This document shows positions 36,850 through 59,905 of a stretch of 64,000 nt of DNA, piece by piece. How positions within the stretch are numbered: the stretch's first letter is position 1; each line of letters opens with the position of its first letter. The notes under the pieces are model-generated. The model saw only the letters and a program-made list of their open reading frames with translations. It was not told the DNA's origin and ran no database searches. The position numbers and the translations under genes are program-made. Source of the DNA: Pagrus major (taxonomy: Eukaryota > Chordata > Actinopteri > Spariformes > Sparidae); contig NC_133230.1 in assembly GCF_040436345.1 (NCBI RefSeq), positions 16,316,197-16,380,196 of the forward strand, written 5' to 3'.

Positions 36850-38485
36850 ATGGCATCGACGAGGCTTCTGTGGCTTGTGTCCGCTTTATCCTCCTTGATG
36901 TCCATGATACTGCTGATATTTTTTTTGGGCCAATATCAGATGTTGATGGTGTTAAACGAGAGCCATGAAAGGACGCTAATGCACTCAGGGGAACTCGATA
37001 ACCAACTTAGAAATAACAAGTTTTTTAAAGCGTCTGTGGAGAAGATGGTGCTTCAGTGGAGAGAAAAAGTGGAGAATCTTGAGGCTACAGTGGCCAAACT
37101 CGGTCTAGCGACAGAGAAGATGAAAATAAAAAGTGATGCCTGTCAAGCAGAAAAGGTGAAAAGCTATTCTTTCATATTCTTTCTTTGCAATGTGACATGA
37201 CCAGAGAGTGTGAGGCTTTCCACCTATTGTGTGTGTGTGTGTGTGTGTGTGTGCTTTATTTTTTTCCATATTCAAATGCTAGAGCTGCCTTTAGAGGAAG
37301 TGGGACTCTCATTCAGAGTGATTTGCACAGGATGCAAAGCAATGTGAACCATGCACCAATTAGAAAGCATAATCATGAATACAAGTGCTTTGTGAACACT
37401 TTGAGCTCATAATGGCAATAGTGGAACATTACTTAGTAAATTTACTTAAAGGTCCACTTTGTGAGAGAGTTGATTTTCTTTGGTCTCATTGGCCGACCCG
37501 ACCCACCAACCCAAAGCGTCAGCATTTATCTTACAAACAGGAGTCACAGTTGGGGGTGCTGAGCGGTTAGTCTACATAATGATGTCATAGTAACTGGTGC
37601 ACGAGGTTCATGTTTTTGTATTAATATGAATGTCCAGGACAACATGATCGTGACCGTTATTAACAAATACTTTGCAACAATTGTCTGTTACTAGAGTTTG
37701 CATGCAGGACTTTTACTTTTACTACTGCTACTTTGTTGCAATTGCTACTTTTGCTCAAATAAAAGATCTTAGAAATATTTTCTCTTCTTCCCCACTACCT
37801 TGGGTGAAAAACACACTTTAGTGTTAGAGACTGCACTCTAGTCTTACAGGTTATTTTACTTTACAGGACGTTATTTTCACACACATACGATTTAGATCAA
37901 ATCAGATGTGTCTGGGGAGGTCGAGGAGCCATCAGGCTTTATGAATACATTAAAAAAAATTACTACACAGAAAATAAATAATAATATATGTATTACGTTT
38001 GTTTTAATTGCAAGGTATTGCAGTAAGTATCCAGTGTTTGTGTATCACAAATTCATGACTAGCATTTCTCCCCCTCTTCTGTAGAAAGTGAAAGCTGAAG
38101 AGCTGGCCGCTGTGCTGAAGGAAAGCACAGAGACTGAAGGTATAACTCCTAACTGTTTCAGAGATAATTAAGCTTGAATGCTGGTGCCACCATGTGTTGA
38201 AGTGCAACAATTACTGTTGAGGTCTGAACTGTTCCTTATCTTTCTTTATCATTAAGCTACCTTAAAAGCTGAGTCTGGTGCCTGGAAACAAGAGATTAAA
38301 ACCCTGATAGCACAACTAACAGGGTACAGACCAATATGTGATTATGTGAAGGATGACTCAATCGCTCTGTAAGTAAAAAAAAAAAAAGTTTGTCCTCACA
38401 TGAAAGCAAACATTTGCAGAAAAGGAGTTATAATAATCATGTGATTGTGTCTTTTAGGAACTTATGTGGCCCCAAAACCAGCTGA
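36850..38485 (+). CDS. Small single-pass membrane protein with coiled-coil ectodomain, family not recognised (4 coding exons, 166 aa)
   Basis: Coding exons 36850-37155, 38085-38139, 38257-38368 and 38458-38485 join in phase. A noncoding exon ends at 36730 (GTAAGA donor) and the acceptor lies at 36841. The protein starts with six polar or basic residues, then a hydrophobic segment (about residues 6-27, LLWLVSALSSLMSMILLIFF), then an N-glycosylation sequon (NES). A charged heptad-rich stretch runs over about residues 50-135, and the short C-terminus ends CGPKTS. The layout suggests a type II signal-anchored coiled-coil protein. There is no hydrophobic C-terminus, so no GPI anchor as in tetherin. 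Clean splice sites and phases over four exons argue for a real gene. I do not recognise its family. Confidence 0.7.
37229..37253 (+). repeat. (GT)n microsatellite
   Basis: About 12 GT units in the first coding intron of the small membrane-protein gene. Confidence 0.9.
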
Positions 38486-39739
38486 ATCTCTCATGATGAC
38501 GATACAGGAATAACATCTCAGGGACCAAGTGGCTCCTCAGCTCCACGGTGGTGGTGATTTTTCATATTCTATGTGAAATAACTGTTCTGTTAACTGACGT
38601 ATAAAATGTTACTGATATATTGTTGAGCTTAAACGTATACCGTAACACTGCGTGCTATGTGTCGGAGTGCACAACAGTCGTTTTTGTTTTGTGACAGCTA
38701 GGTGAGTTATTTTTTTATGCTAAGCTAATGTGTAGTTTATTTTGAAGAATAACTGTCTACTGATAAACTTTAACAATGATGAAACACTAAACTTCCGTGT
38801 GGAGCCGGCTTTAGGATTGACCCAGTATGTGTGACTGCTACTTCTCAAGTGTGAGTGTCTGAGGTGTACATGTGAACATGACACCTGCCACCTCAGAGTG
38901 CAGGCCGACAATGATGAAATGTGACCTACTACAGGGGTCTGTATAATGGAGACTGACCTGGACACAAACCGGACGAACCATGGAGAGAGCACGTTTACCA
39001 GCTTGTATGTGGGATTGAATATCTGATACACAAGTGTCATTAAACCAAAAAACACATAACCATGAAGGGCCTTTATCTCAATGTTATGTTATATTTTTTA
39101 TAACTTCTTTTATAAAAGATTTAATTGAACTATTTCTGCAAATTCATTTTTTAATCTTTTTTAATAAATTCAAATCAGAAGAGAAAGATGTTTATTGGCT
39201 GATATTTTTGTTTTTATGCCTAAACAAACTAAATAACAAACTGACCTTAAAGGACAACACAATTTCATACTGTTTTACTTTGTTTATATGTGACGGACCC
39301 TGCCACCTTTCTGGCTTCAAACAGTATTCTGGGGACCTTATTTTCCTCTGAGAACAGCTTGTTTATTCTGAGTTTGTGTTATTAAATTGTAAAAATTTGA
39401 ATTTAGAGTTTGAATTTCTTCTCTTAAACTACATACTGCCCCTTTTAAGCAATGTATAAATGGGTTAAGTCTTTACTAAATAACCCTTTTTCTTGAATGA
39501 TTTGTGCGGTTATTCATTTGTTGAAAGTAGACAATATTTTTGTGTCATAATTACAATTTGCCTAAAATTTAAGTCTCTTAAATTCAGAAGTAATAAGCAT
39601 ATTTGACTTTTGAAACGATTGTTTTAATGGCAAATGTAAACTAGAAATGAATAACTAAAATGGCTGTTTGGTCTTTAAAAAAGTGACAAATAAATGTACA
39701 GTGCTTCCCAATCGCAGTCTTTGTTCTTTATTCATTGAT
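38486..39739. other. Intergenic, with a TTAA-ended MITE copy
   Basis: The first part probably holds the 3'UTR of the small membrane-protein gene. The MITE at 39180-39448 is listed separately. Nothing else was recognised. Confidence 0.45.
39180..39448 (-). repeat. TTAA-ended MITE, copy 2
   Basis: Reverse orientation: it ends 'actacatactgccccttttaa' and holds 'ccctgccacctttctggc' and 'cctctgagaacagcttgttt'. Confidence 0.65.
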
Positions 39740-39845
39740 GGAATGTAACTAAATACATTTACTCAAGTACAATTTTGAGGTACTTGTACTTTAGCAGAAA
39801 ATGGAAATATTTAAGTATTTTATACTTCCACTCAACTACATTTTG

Positions 39846-40503
39846 TACGGAAGCCCTAAGGGCCATGCATTCATATATTTTATTTCCTCCGTTTTCCCGA
39901 GATAACGAGATAATTTTCTCGAAATCTCGAGATAACGGAACTTTGTTTTCCCGTGATAACGAGTTAATTTCATTTGTTTTCTCGAGTTATTATCTCGAAA
40001 TAACTGCCGTTTTCCCGAGATAACGGAATAATTTTCTCGAGATCTCGAGATAACGAAACTTTGTTTTCTCGTGATAACGAGTTATTTCATTTGTTTTCTC
40101 GAGATCTAGAGTTATTATCTCGAAATAACAACTGCTGTTTTCCCGAGATAACGGGATAGTGATGTCAGAGGAGCAGGAGCATATCAATCACCGCGTCAAA
40201 TATCTTTTCAATCAAGGCCTGACACAGGCTGAAATAGCATTATGCCTTGCTATTACAGATAATATACACATTAGTGTGCGTAATCTAAAAAGACGGTTAG
40301 CAAGGCTTCAGCTATATCAGCGGCGCAATCTAAGTGAGCCTGATGTCGTTGTTAACTACATAGCTGACCAGCTACGAGGTCCCGGGCGTCTCCATAATCT
40401 CAGGCCTATCATATCACAGTCATTATCTCGAGATCTCGAATTAATTATATCGTTATCTCGGGAAATAAAATGTATGAATGCATGGCCCTTTAGGGCTTCC
40501 GTA
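39846..40503. mobile_element. 658 bp DNA transposon with about 43 bp inverted repeats and 6 bp target duplication
   Basis: The left end starts TACGGAAGCCCTAAGGGCC and the right end is its reverse complement (GGCCCTTTAGGGCTTCCGTA). The match runs about 43 bases with few differences. Both flanks carry ATTTTG (39840-39845 and 40504-40509). The inside has at least three copies of a 'cccgagataacg...ctcgagataacg' unit rich in palindromes (CTCGAG, TCTCGAGA). It also carries a transposase-like helix-turn-helix fragment. The 6 bp duplication and integrase-like fragment suggest the IS3EU-type group; this naming is inference from memory. Confidence 0.85.
40159..40401 (+). pseudogene. Transposase/integrase N-terminal fragment carried by the transposon
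   Basis: About 80 residues read as an N-terminal DNA-binding region: VKYLFNQGLTQAEIALCLA, then VRNLKRRLARLQLYQRRN, then a stretch ending QLRGPGRLHNL. This resembles the start of fish integrase-core transposases (pattern 'FxxGLSxxEI...LKRRLxxLGLxRR...GSGxLxGYR'). The catalytic core is absent and the frame runs on into terminal repeat sequence, so it is a remnant or a captured piece. Confidence 0.65.
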
Positions 40504-40799
40504 ATTTTGGAGGCAAATTTTGTACTTTTTACTCACTACATTTATGTGATAATTTTAGTTACTAGTTACTGTGTAGATTACAGGTTGCATCAGAGCCAAA
40601 GTACCACATTTTTAAAATTGTGTTATCAATTGGGTAAAAAAAAAAAAAACAATGATTCTAAAATATATATATGTTGAATCTAATAATCAGTTTACCAATA
40701 ATATATATGCTGTATATATACGCTAAATGTTTGTACAATCTGCTTTTACTTTTAATTTTCATACTTAAGTGCATTTACTGCCAGAACAACTTTTGATAC

Positions 40800-41126
40800 T
40801 TAAAGAGGCAGTATGTAGTTTCAGAATTTTAATATTTACATTATTAATGATGTAATAAGACAAACTCAGAAATATTTATTTTTTCCCTAACTGAATAAAC
40901 AAGCTGTTCTCAGAGGAAAATAAGGTCCAGAACACTGTTTGACGCTAAGAAGGTGGCAGGGTCCGCCAAATATAAACAAAGTAAGTCCTTTAAGGTCAGG
41001 TTGTTTATTCAGTTTATACCGTCATGGAAACAAAGAGAGTTTGTTTATTTAGTTTGTTTAGGCATACAAAAGATGTTTCTCCTCTGATTAAAATGTATTC
41101 CCCAAAACTACATAGTGCACTTTTAA
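40800..41126 (+). repeat. TTAA-ended MITE, copy 3 (full length)
   Basis: Begins TTAAAGAGGCAGTATGTAGT and ends ACTACATAGTGCACTTTTAA, which are inverted repeats of each other, with TTAA at both ends. The interior matches copies 1, 2 and 4. Confidence 0.75.
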
Positions 41127-41489
41127 TTTACGAGGAAACACTTTGCTAATAAAATACATTTGCAGGAAGTAATAGTTCAATTAAAACGTTTATAAAAGAA
41201 TATATGATAAAAGTGAGATTAAGGCTTTGTATGCACCTTGAAGACTTCAAGTAGCAGCCTGCTCATATGGTTGACTTTCACTTTGACCAAAGTAATATTA
41301 TAACGCGATATCTTTCCTTTTAGCAAAGTATGACTTTGGGTACTTTTTACAACACTGCCCTTTACTATTCAAACGGTTTGCTGTGATCATTTAAGGAGGA
41401 AAATAATATGCGTTTGTACTGTATAGTCGGCCTATTTCTCTTAAAAAAATAAATAATGAGCCTGTGAATAAACTTCTAATAGATACTGA

Positions 41490-42174
41490 TGGGTAGTTTT
41501 CTCCTCCTTCACTGCGTCTTGGTTGCTGCCGACCTGGAGGATCCTTGTGCCGGCTACGCAACACGACCTGCAGCCGTGTCACCACAGGGGGGAGGGCGCG
41601 TCCACCCGGGGAGGAGGAGGAGGAGGAGGAGGAGAGAGGTGAGTGGACGCAGTTATGCCAACAAGCCGATTATTGAAGGCTACTGAGCTCTCACTGTCAA
41701 TTTGCGTCCGTCCTCTCATCTCTCATGGTCCAGCAGAGGCGGACAGGAAACATCTGAAGCCAAGTCTTTATTTCCACGGGCAGGAGGCTTCACTCATCAC
41801 AGGAAAGTACTTTTTTTTCATGGACGCTGCAACTTTTTATGGATTAATATTGTGAGAACTCGCCATTGTTTCCATTATATAAGATTAGGACACTTTGCAA
41901 TGTGTATGTGGTACTCTGTACAGAACTAAAAGTGACCTCCTGGTGCTGAATATTTTGTAGTTGCTGCAGCAGCTGCTGGTCATCTATCATTTCATCCTGT
42001 TTGAAGGTGTTTTATTTTTTTTGTAAAGGAAGTTAACTCTAAAATCACATCACATGGAAATGGCAGCTGCAGTGAACTTTATTAGTAAGTGAACTTTACA
42101 ACCAGGCCCCTTCAAGCCCAAATCACAGGGACAGCAGAGCCATCTGTGCTTTGGCCCAGTTTAAAGTGTAAAAA
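41490..42174 (+). promoter_or_regulatory. Probable HCN promoter and 5'UTR region
   Basis: A GC-rich stretch (41515-41640) with an (AGG)n run at 41611-41633 and CG dinucleotides lies 0.5 kb upstream of the HCN start. No splice structure could be fixed. An in-frame TAA at 42169-42171 shows that translation does not start further upstream. Confidence 0.4.
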
Positions 42175-50292
<8,118 letters not shown>

Positions 50293-52140
50293 CTTCCTCA
50301 GTACCAACAGAGAGACTCTGGGCAGAAGTGTGGAGGATATTTATCACACTCTGACTGAACTTGACTACAAAACAAAGAAACCTTTAATGTATATATTTTA
50401 TTAATTTGCTATTAGTGCTCAGTGATGGACAATGTTTTCCTTCAATTCATTTCATTTTGCACCAGCTCTCCCAGATGTAAGTACTGCTTCAAGAATAATT
50501 TTCAGTCGCCTGTTTGCTTTCTGACACAGCAGTTTCATTATCCATCCCATCATTCGTCTGAGATATTGGTAGCACACAGGACACCAGCTGGGCGATGCAT
50601 CATACAGCTGTATAGGGCTGATTTAAATTATCCCTCAGATCTGTAGGTTGCATCAAGTCAGGGTTTAGTACTATTGTTCACTGAGGATAAGCTGCTGTGA
50701 CGTAATAACTGTACAGAGACAGATTATACACGGTTATGCATCTATGTTTAAATTAAATCTCATTGTTCTCACATTTGGAGCTTTGGAGAAAACTCATTAA
50801 TAGAAGAGTCTACCTTTAAGTTTCCTTTCAAATTGCACCTTAATCTGTTTTTTTTTAATATTTTGCTGGCTTTTTATTAATTTCAGTAGGTTCATTAGCA
50901 AATAATAATGAATAATTTAATATTCTACTGCCTATTTGCAAACAAATCGTAGCAGCTAAACGTATTTCAGCTATAATTAAAGTCAATCACTTTGATTTTC
51001 TGCTCTTATGTCAAGATTTCCGCTGTGAAAAATCTCTCATGAGAGGCACTGCTTATTTTTTTTCGGGATAGTCTGAATATCTATAAGTCACTTCTCTTCT
51101 GCATGTGTGCTATTATTATGATAATGATCAATATGTGTATTTTTTCAAGGGAGTTTATTGATGCAACGAAAAAAGCCCTCAGTTATCAAATGTCGTGCAA
51201 TTTACAATAACATACAGTCAAATTTTAATTATCAGATTGATTTGTTCAGTATTAACCAACGTTTCCTTCTTCATTATTTAAACTTTCTGATGAATGATCC
51301 TCGTTCTGATGTTGTCATGTAAATACAAATATTTCTACCCTTTAAACATGATATAAAAATGTATTTTTGCCTATGTAGTTTGTTCCACAGATGTTATTTA
51401 CACACACACGAACACCACAGATGTAAGAAATATTCAGATCAATTACTTGAGAAAACAGAAGAGGGAAAAAAATACACACACAAGTCCAAAAGTATTCCCA
51501 TTATATTAGAGCCAGACCGATACTGTATTTTTGGGGCCGATAATGGGTAGTTCAAAAATTCCGATATTGATATATTAGCTGATACTCCTATAGAAAAGAG
51601 ACAGAAACTGGTTGACGTGGAGCTACTTCTAACTATTATATGAAAGTAAATATGGTGTAAAAAAGTAAAATGCGACATATCATTAAAGGGGCACTATGTA
51701 CTTTTGGGGAAGACATTTTAATTCGAAGAAAAAGATCTTCATTGACAGATTTTTATGCCTAGACAAAGTAAATAAACAAACTCCCTTCGTTTTCATGACC
51801 GAATAAACAAACTGACCTACACAATTTCATACTGTTTCACTTCAAACACTGTTCTGGGGGGACTTATTTTCCTCTGAGAACAGCTTGTTTATTCACTTAT
51901 GGAATAAATAAATATTTCTGAGTTTATTATTACCTCATTAATATTGTAAATATTAGAATTCTTTAAGGTTATCATATATTTTGTAATTCAAGTGTTATTT
52001 TTGCGAAGTGTAGTAAAAAGTAAACACTCACAAACTCACACTGACCTTTGGTGAGAGCAGACTGTTGTTATGAAATATGTCATTGTTTAATAATAAGAGG
52101 GCGGTTTATTGTCAGCATGTTGTGCAACCTGGACTTTTAA
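50293..52140. other. Intergenic region between the HCN gene and ndufv1
   Basis: AT-rich. It holds a probable HCN 3'UTR, a worn 'agaccgatactgtatttttggggccgat' repeat at 51512-51560, and the TTAA-ended MITE copy 4 at 51683-51966. No lost HCN tail exon was recognised here. Confidence 0.45.
51683..51966 (+). repeat. TTAA-ended MITE, copy 4
   Basis: Begins TTAAAGGGGCACTATGTAC. The interior holds 'ttatgcctagacaaagtaaa' and 'cctctgagaacagcttgttt'. The right end is worn. Confidence 0.7.
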
Positions 52141-52202
52141 ATAAGCCTCCGCAGCGCTACAGCGGTGTTACTGGTGACACCGTCCGGGCCGTGTGCTCAT
52201 CC

Positions 52203-52250
52203 ACTTCCGGTCTGCATTTCATAAACTAGTTTGCTCGGGACGCAGAGAAG
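52203..52250 (+). promoter_or_regulatory. ndufv1: ndufv1 promoter ETS site and first noncoding exon
   Basis: An ACTTCCGG ETS/GABP site at 52203-52210 lies just upstream of a short noncoding exon that ends at 52250 (GTAAGA donor). ETS/GABP and NRF-type control is usual for nuclear genes of mitochondrial proteins. Confidence 0.55.
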
Positions 52251-53139
52251 GTAAGAAGCCACGACTGTTTGCTAACTTGCACCAAACGTTCATCGTTTTT
52301 AATTGCTTTTAATGCAGCAGGTATTACTACAGGTTTGGAAAAATTAATTCACACATTGCCAGTCCGATATTTGGCTGCTACGTCGTGAATCCGCTGCTTT
52401 TATTCTGACATTACACAAGGTTAACCGGCAGCTAACTTAGCTTAGCGCTAGGCTAGCAGGAGCTAGCTGTATGAGCATGGAGGTCAGTGTGTACTAAATA
52501 TCGCACGTAAGCAAAAGCAAAATAATTTAGATTAATCCATAATCATGCAATTTCGTTACAAGAGGGTCGACTTTAAATATTAAAGCTCGAGTGTTAGGTT
52601 AAATAACACTGCTAGCAGCACTCGCCTTCACCTTCGTTAGCTTGTACCTCTGACATAATAACATCACATAAGAAGTTACACAAGATTTCTCTCAGAGCTT
52701 TTCTAATATGAAAACTGATTTAATCCAAACATCTATCGGTCCCCACCGTGAAATTAAAGTAATCTCGTGTGATTTATCTTTATCCTGCTGAAATAAAATG
52801 CGACTGCTGCTCCCACTTAACTTGTTGTGATTCTGCATAATGGGTTAAAACGCTGTTTGGCAGTTATGACAAAACGTTGTTATTATGGTTAATAACAGTG
52901 ATTCCTGTGTATTGTGTTTTGTTGTCAGTGGACAGGGCCATTCAGATACATAGAATAATATGAAATAAAGGAGAAAATAAAGTAATATTTCTAGTTATAG
53001 AATATAAATTATTGATCCAATTGATGACTGGTTGATGAATGCACTGGGCTAATAGAAAATCAGATTGCCACTTACTTTTCGGAGGGCACTTCTCAGTTTT
53101 GTAGATATCTCTGAGAGATAACTTTTATCTACACTGGTG

Positions 53140-53510
53140 CTGGGGCTGCACAATTTATCGTAATATAAATACAATCTCAACATCGTGAAGTGCAATATCC
53201 AAATTGCAAAAAAAAAACCTGCGTTTTCTTTATGATAAAGGTCAAATGTGTGACAAACAGCATTATAATTAAGTACTGTACTGCTGCATAGGTGTTTTAG
53301 CCTACAAATCTCCTTCTTGCATCTCCAGTTTGTTTGGTACAGATCCCAACAAATGTCACGTCATCATGATTTTGATTGGTTTTAGATGAAAACAAAAATT
53401 GTGATGCAAAAATTATCATTCCTACTCATCGTGAATCATATAAAAATTGCAATATCTGTCGAAATAATCGCAATATGTTTTTTTGTCTTTTAGCCCTAAC
53501 TGGTGTTGAT
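53140..53510. repeat. MITE-like repeat in the ndufv1 5'UTR intron
   Basis: Begins 'ggggctgcacaatttatcg', has 'tgcaatatccaaattgc', and ends 'gcaatatctgtcgaaataatcgc' followed by 'ttttagccctaac'. The ends are roughly inverted, as in common fish hAT-type MITEs. Confidence 0.45.
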
Positions 53511-53866
53511 ACCGTATGCGATTTAAGGCATCATTACCAAAGTTATAATGTTGCTTTTAGCCCATACCCATATTGCCATACAAACGTGTTTTTTTTTTGC
53601 CACACCTTTGATCATTCAATAAAAGAAGTTAAACTTATCTCATGTTAAATGTTTAAACTCAAGTGGTTGTACAATAACTCTACCAGAATAATTCTAGTCT
53701 AAAGTTTTAGATAAGTTGAGACTCAAATTAGGAACTTGATAACTTGATATAAATAATCTTAGTACTTCTGCTTAAACTTCTAAGTCTAAAACTACCTAAC
53801 TAACTAACCTCAACTATCCATCTGACTTGTCATGTTATTGTCCCTCCCTTCCCAGCAGGAAGAAGG

Positions 53867-56886
<3,020 letters not shown>

Positions 56887-57043
56887 ACGGCTCGTACAAC
56901 TTCTTGAACTCATTCTCCTGTCTCACTCGCCCTTAACCCTGTGCTTTTGTCATTGACAAATTATTTAAATCGATAATGTGCCCTATGTTCACCTCATCAT
57001 CATATTTTACATTGATGTGTCTGCCTTGTCTGATGAAAGAACC

Positions 57044-57049
57044 AATAAA
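57044..57049 (+). terminator. ndufv1: Polyadenylation signal of ndufv1
   Basis: AATAAA 158 bases past the stop codon, followed by a GT-rich stretch (57067-57085) that could be the downstream element. Confidence 0.7.
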
Positions 57050-57504
57050 TTCTATGAACCTCAAACCATGTGTTTGTTTTGTCTTTGTATTTAAAACTTG
57101 GTCCTTTTTGGGAAATGTTTTACGCGTAGAGAGGAACACCTATCAATAATAATTTTGTCCATATTGAATTTTAGTAGTTTTGGTTTAAATAGTATTTTTC
57201 TTTATTATTATAATATATAATGTTAATGAGTTATGTCTTCTTTTTTTATTATTGTGCAGTGTTCAGGAATATAACAATGCATAGTAACAGAACGATCAAA
57301 ACAGCCAGAGGTAAACACCTTTTTAAGAAAAATAGATACAATCAATTTATAAAATCTTATAATATACAGTCCATATAGTCACCAGATGATTTAAATATTT
57401 TACTAGGCTTTTAGAAATCATTTCTACAGATGGTATTATCCCTGTAAAGTTGATTAAAAGCCACTCTGCAGTGGTACATCCCAGACATAGCTGCAGTTTT
57501 ATGA

Positions 57505-57588
57505 TCTCGCGATAACTCCGTGGTGCACATATCACGTGACGTGGGCGGAGTATTTACCGCGGCTTCATTTCGGCAGACGTTTGTAACG
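57505..57588 (+). promoter_or_regulatory. Promoter and first noncoding exon of the zinc-finger gene
   Basis: Contains TCTCGCGA (57505-57512), the E-box palindrome TCACGTGA (57532-57539) and a GC box (GTGGGCGGAG, 57541-57550). The first exon ends ...TTTGTAACG at 57588 before GTAAGA. No TATA box. Confidence 0.55.
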
Positions 57589-58133
57589 GTAAGAAATGGA
57601 TGCCTTTTTTGTTTACAAAGACTAATGAGTCAAAATGTACAGCAATTCCTCACGTAATTGCAGATTTGAAGTACGTGGGTACAAAACGAAAGTGAACGCA
57701 AGGCAACACAATGCAAAATATTGTTAAAATATGTGTGCAAAATCGTTTCTCTTTGAGTTGTAGCTGTGCACGTCGCCTCAATCCTTCCGTCAAGTTAGCT
57801 TAGCTCCGAGCTAGCGTTAGCTGTTTTTTGTCTATATTTCATTACTATTCTGTCCGAAGCGAACGGAAATTCGCCATTTGAATGGGCGTGTATTTATTAT
57901 AGAAATGTCATTTTGTTTTTAATGTACTCAGTCTTTAGTGTTTAATTGATTGACTGAAAAATCCTGGCGGGTTAACCTAACGCTAGCCTTGCGTCTGTCA
58001 CTGCAGTCTGTCATCGGTTTGTCTTAGCCTGTTAAATTACATGATGCATTTTTTAGTGTGTGTACAACAGCAGTGTGTTCCTGTGCTACAGCTCCATGTG
58101 GTTGGGTCGGTGTCTGAAAGCATCAGCATCGAA

Positions 58134-59653
58134 ATGTTTAAGATAGAGCAAGTCATTGTTGGGGGTGAGAAGAGATCCACCTCAGCGGAGATCAAGTCTG
58201 AGCCCCCGGTCGTCCCTCTGCAGTCCTGTAAGCTGATTTTTCTGTGCATGATTCATGTGTGAACTGATGGTTTACTGTCAAAGTGGAAAGGCTTTGATGT
58301 CTTATTCTTGCCTTTTGCATCTTAACTAATTGAACTTATCTCATTGTGAGGCAGATCAACATGAGAGTCTGCAGTGTTTTCAGTGCTTCATCACCTTCTG
58401 TAATGCCAAAGCCAAGGAGAGACACATGAGGAAGAGTCATCGGGACCAGTACAAACAGCAGCTGCAGCAGGTAAAACTTTAAGAAATCTTCTTTTTTCTT
58501 TTTTTTTTTTTGAGAATTGCAGCTGCAGTATGAAGTTGGATGCTGTACATATTACAGGCCAACCAATACTGGATTTTGTGGTTGATATCAATATTTGAGA
58601 ATTAAGAAAAAATATATAGGTAAAATTTTCATAATTTTTGTCATATATATTAGCAGACATTTGTGATCAACAGAAAAATAATTGAAAAGAATCCCCTCAG
58701 TTTTGTCATGAAAGAATTGCAATCAAGCTATTTAATGTATGGGACAATGTATATGTGAGGGAAACACTATTTCTAAATTACATGAAACAAAGTGTTGGCT
58801 TTGATAAGTGACATTTGATCTTTGTCTTTCTTCAGTTGACAATTGTTAACACAAAAGCACTAAATTATTTTTTCCTTTTTTTCTGCTCATCATTTTGCAG
58901 ACTAATACAATCTTCCTTTGCTACAAATGTGACAAGTCCTTCTCCTCCTCTGACGACCTCACCCAGCACCAGGCCACCCACAACACAGAGGAGAAGCCCT
59001 TCCGCTGTGCTCACTGCAAGAAAAACTTCTTTACCTTCACTGAGGTGAGGGTGCAGCAGGCTACATTAGCCTTTTTATTGATCTTGGGAAATGGTGGATC
59101 AATTGTTTATTGTCTCTGATGACTGTTAAATGTTTTGCAGCTGAACAAACACAGACGATATGAGTGCATAGAACGACGGTGTCCCTGCAGGGACTGTGGC
59201 GCCTTGTTCCCCAGTCCTTCAAGACTTCGCAGCCATCGTATTGCAGTGCACCCCCAGCGCCCGGTAGTGGCAGATGACATCAACACCTACCAATGCTGCA
59301 AATGTAGTCGTGGTTTCCTGACAGAAGAAGAGCTCCTGCAGCACCAGGAGACATACGCTAGTAATCTAAACTGTGATGTTAAACCACCGGGCAAAAAACG
59401 TGGCCGTAAACCAAAGTATGCAGCTCAATTAGGGACGATTGAAACCGAGGTCAAACAAGAAGAGGGAGAAGGATATGATGACTCAACAACAGAGGGGTGC
59501 CCCTCCAATGAGCTGCAAACAGAGCTCAAGATTCCTTGTTCTGAAGCAGATTGTGACCTCGTATTTCCTTCTGTTACAGCCCTGAGGGCACACAAAAGGG
59601 ACAAGCATGGGCCTCCCCCTTGTACTGGCAAAAAAAACAGCCTTAAACTTTGA
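58134..59653 (+). CDS. C2H2 zinc-finger protein resembling ZNF576 (4 coding exons, 288 aa; alternative end possible)
   Basis: Coding exons: 58134-58227, 58355-58470, 58901-59044, 59141-59653. C2H2-type fingers in order: CFQC...HMRKSH, CYKC...HQATH, CAHC...HRRYEC (overlapping the next), CRDC...HRIAVH, CCKC...HQETY (last ligand lost), and CSEADC...HKRDKH. An acidic, lysine-rich linker with KKRGRKPK, an AT-hook or NLS-like motif, lies between the fifth and sixth. The arrangement CFxCFITFxxxKxxERHMxxxH followed by FLCYxCxxSFxSS is close to human ZNF576, as I recall it. Likely a nuclear DNA-binding protein. The first in-frame Met is at 58134. An out-of-frame ATG at 58096 overlaps it. A further finger at 59906-60102 could be joined by splicing. 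Confidence 0.8.
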
Positions 59654-59905
59654 GCAACCTTAAACTGTATTTGATCTACTGTTTGAACATATAGCCGACA
59701 GTTTTTCAGTTGAGCACCTATGGGAGGGTGTCTTGAAGTGCATCAGCAAGGACAATGTGCTGTAAATCAATGATGCAGCTGTGAATCAATGTTGCAGCTG
59801 CAGGCCGTCTGATAGGAGATAATGACAGTTTCTCACATCATCGTAATCTCTCCCCACCAATTTTTGTTTGTGAGTCCTTTTTATTCACTGAAATTTCCAC
59901 CACAG

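Larger units (their letters stand above)
39740..40800 (+). repeat. 'agtacttttactcaagtac' repeat split by a younger transposon
   Basis: The left part (39740-39845) has 'acatttactcaagtacaatt' and 'gaggtacttgtacttt'. The right part (40504-40800) resumes with 'tgtactttttactcactac' and ends 'aacttttgatacttaaag'. The break at the family's 'ctacatttt' stretch is filled by the element at 39846-40503. Confidence 0.7.

Noticed and set aside
36850-38485. Calling the small membrane protein a tetherin (BST2)
   Set aside because: Only the general layout is similar; there is no GPI signal and no dual-tyrosine tail.
39890-40160. CRISPR-like spacing of the 'ctcgagataacg' units
   Set aside because: Vertebrate DNA; the units are irregular, palindromic and lie inside a bounded transposon.
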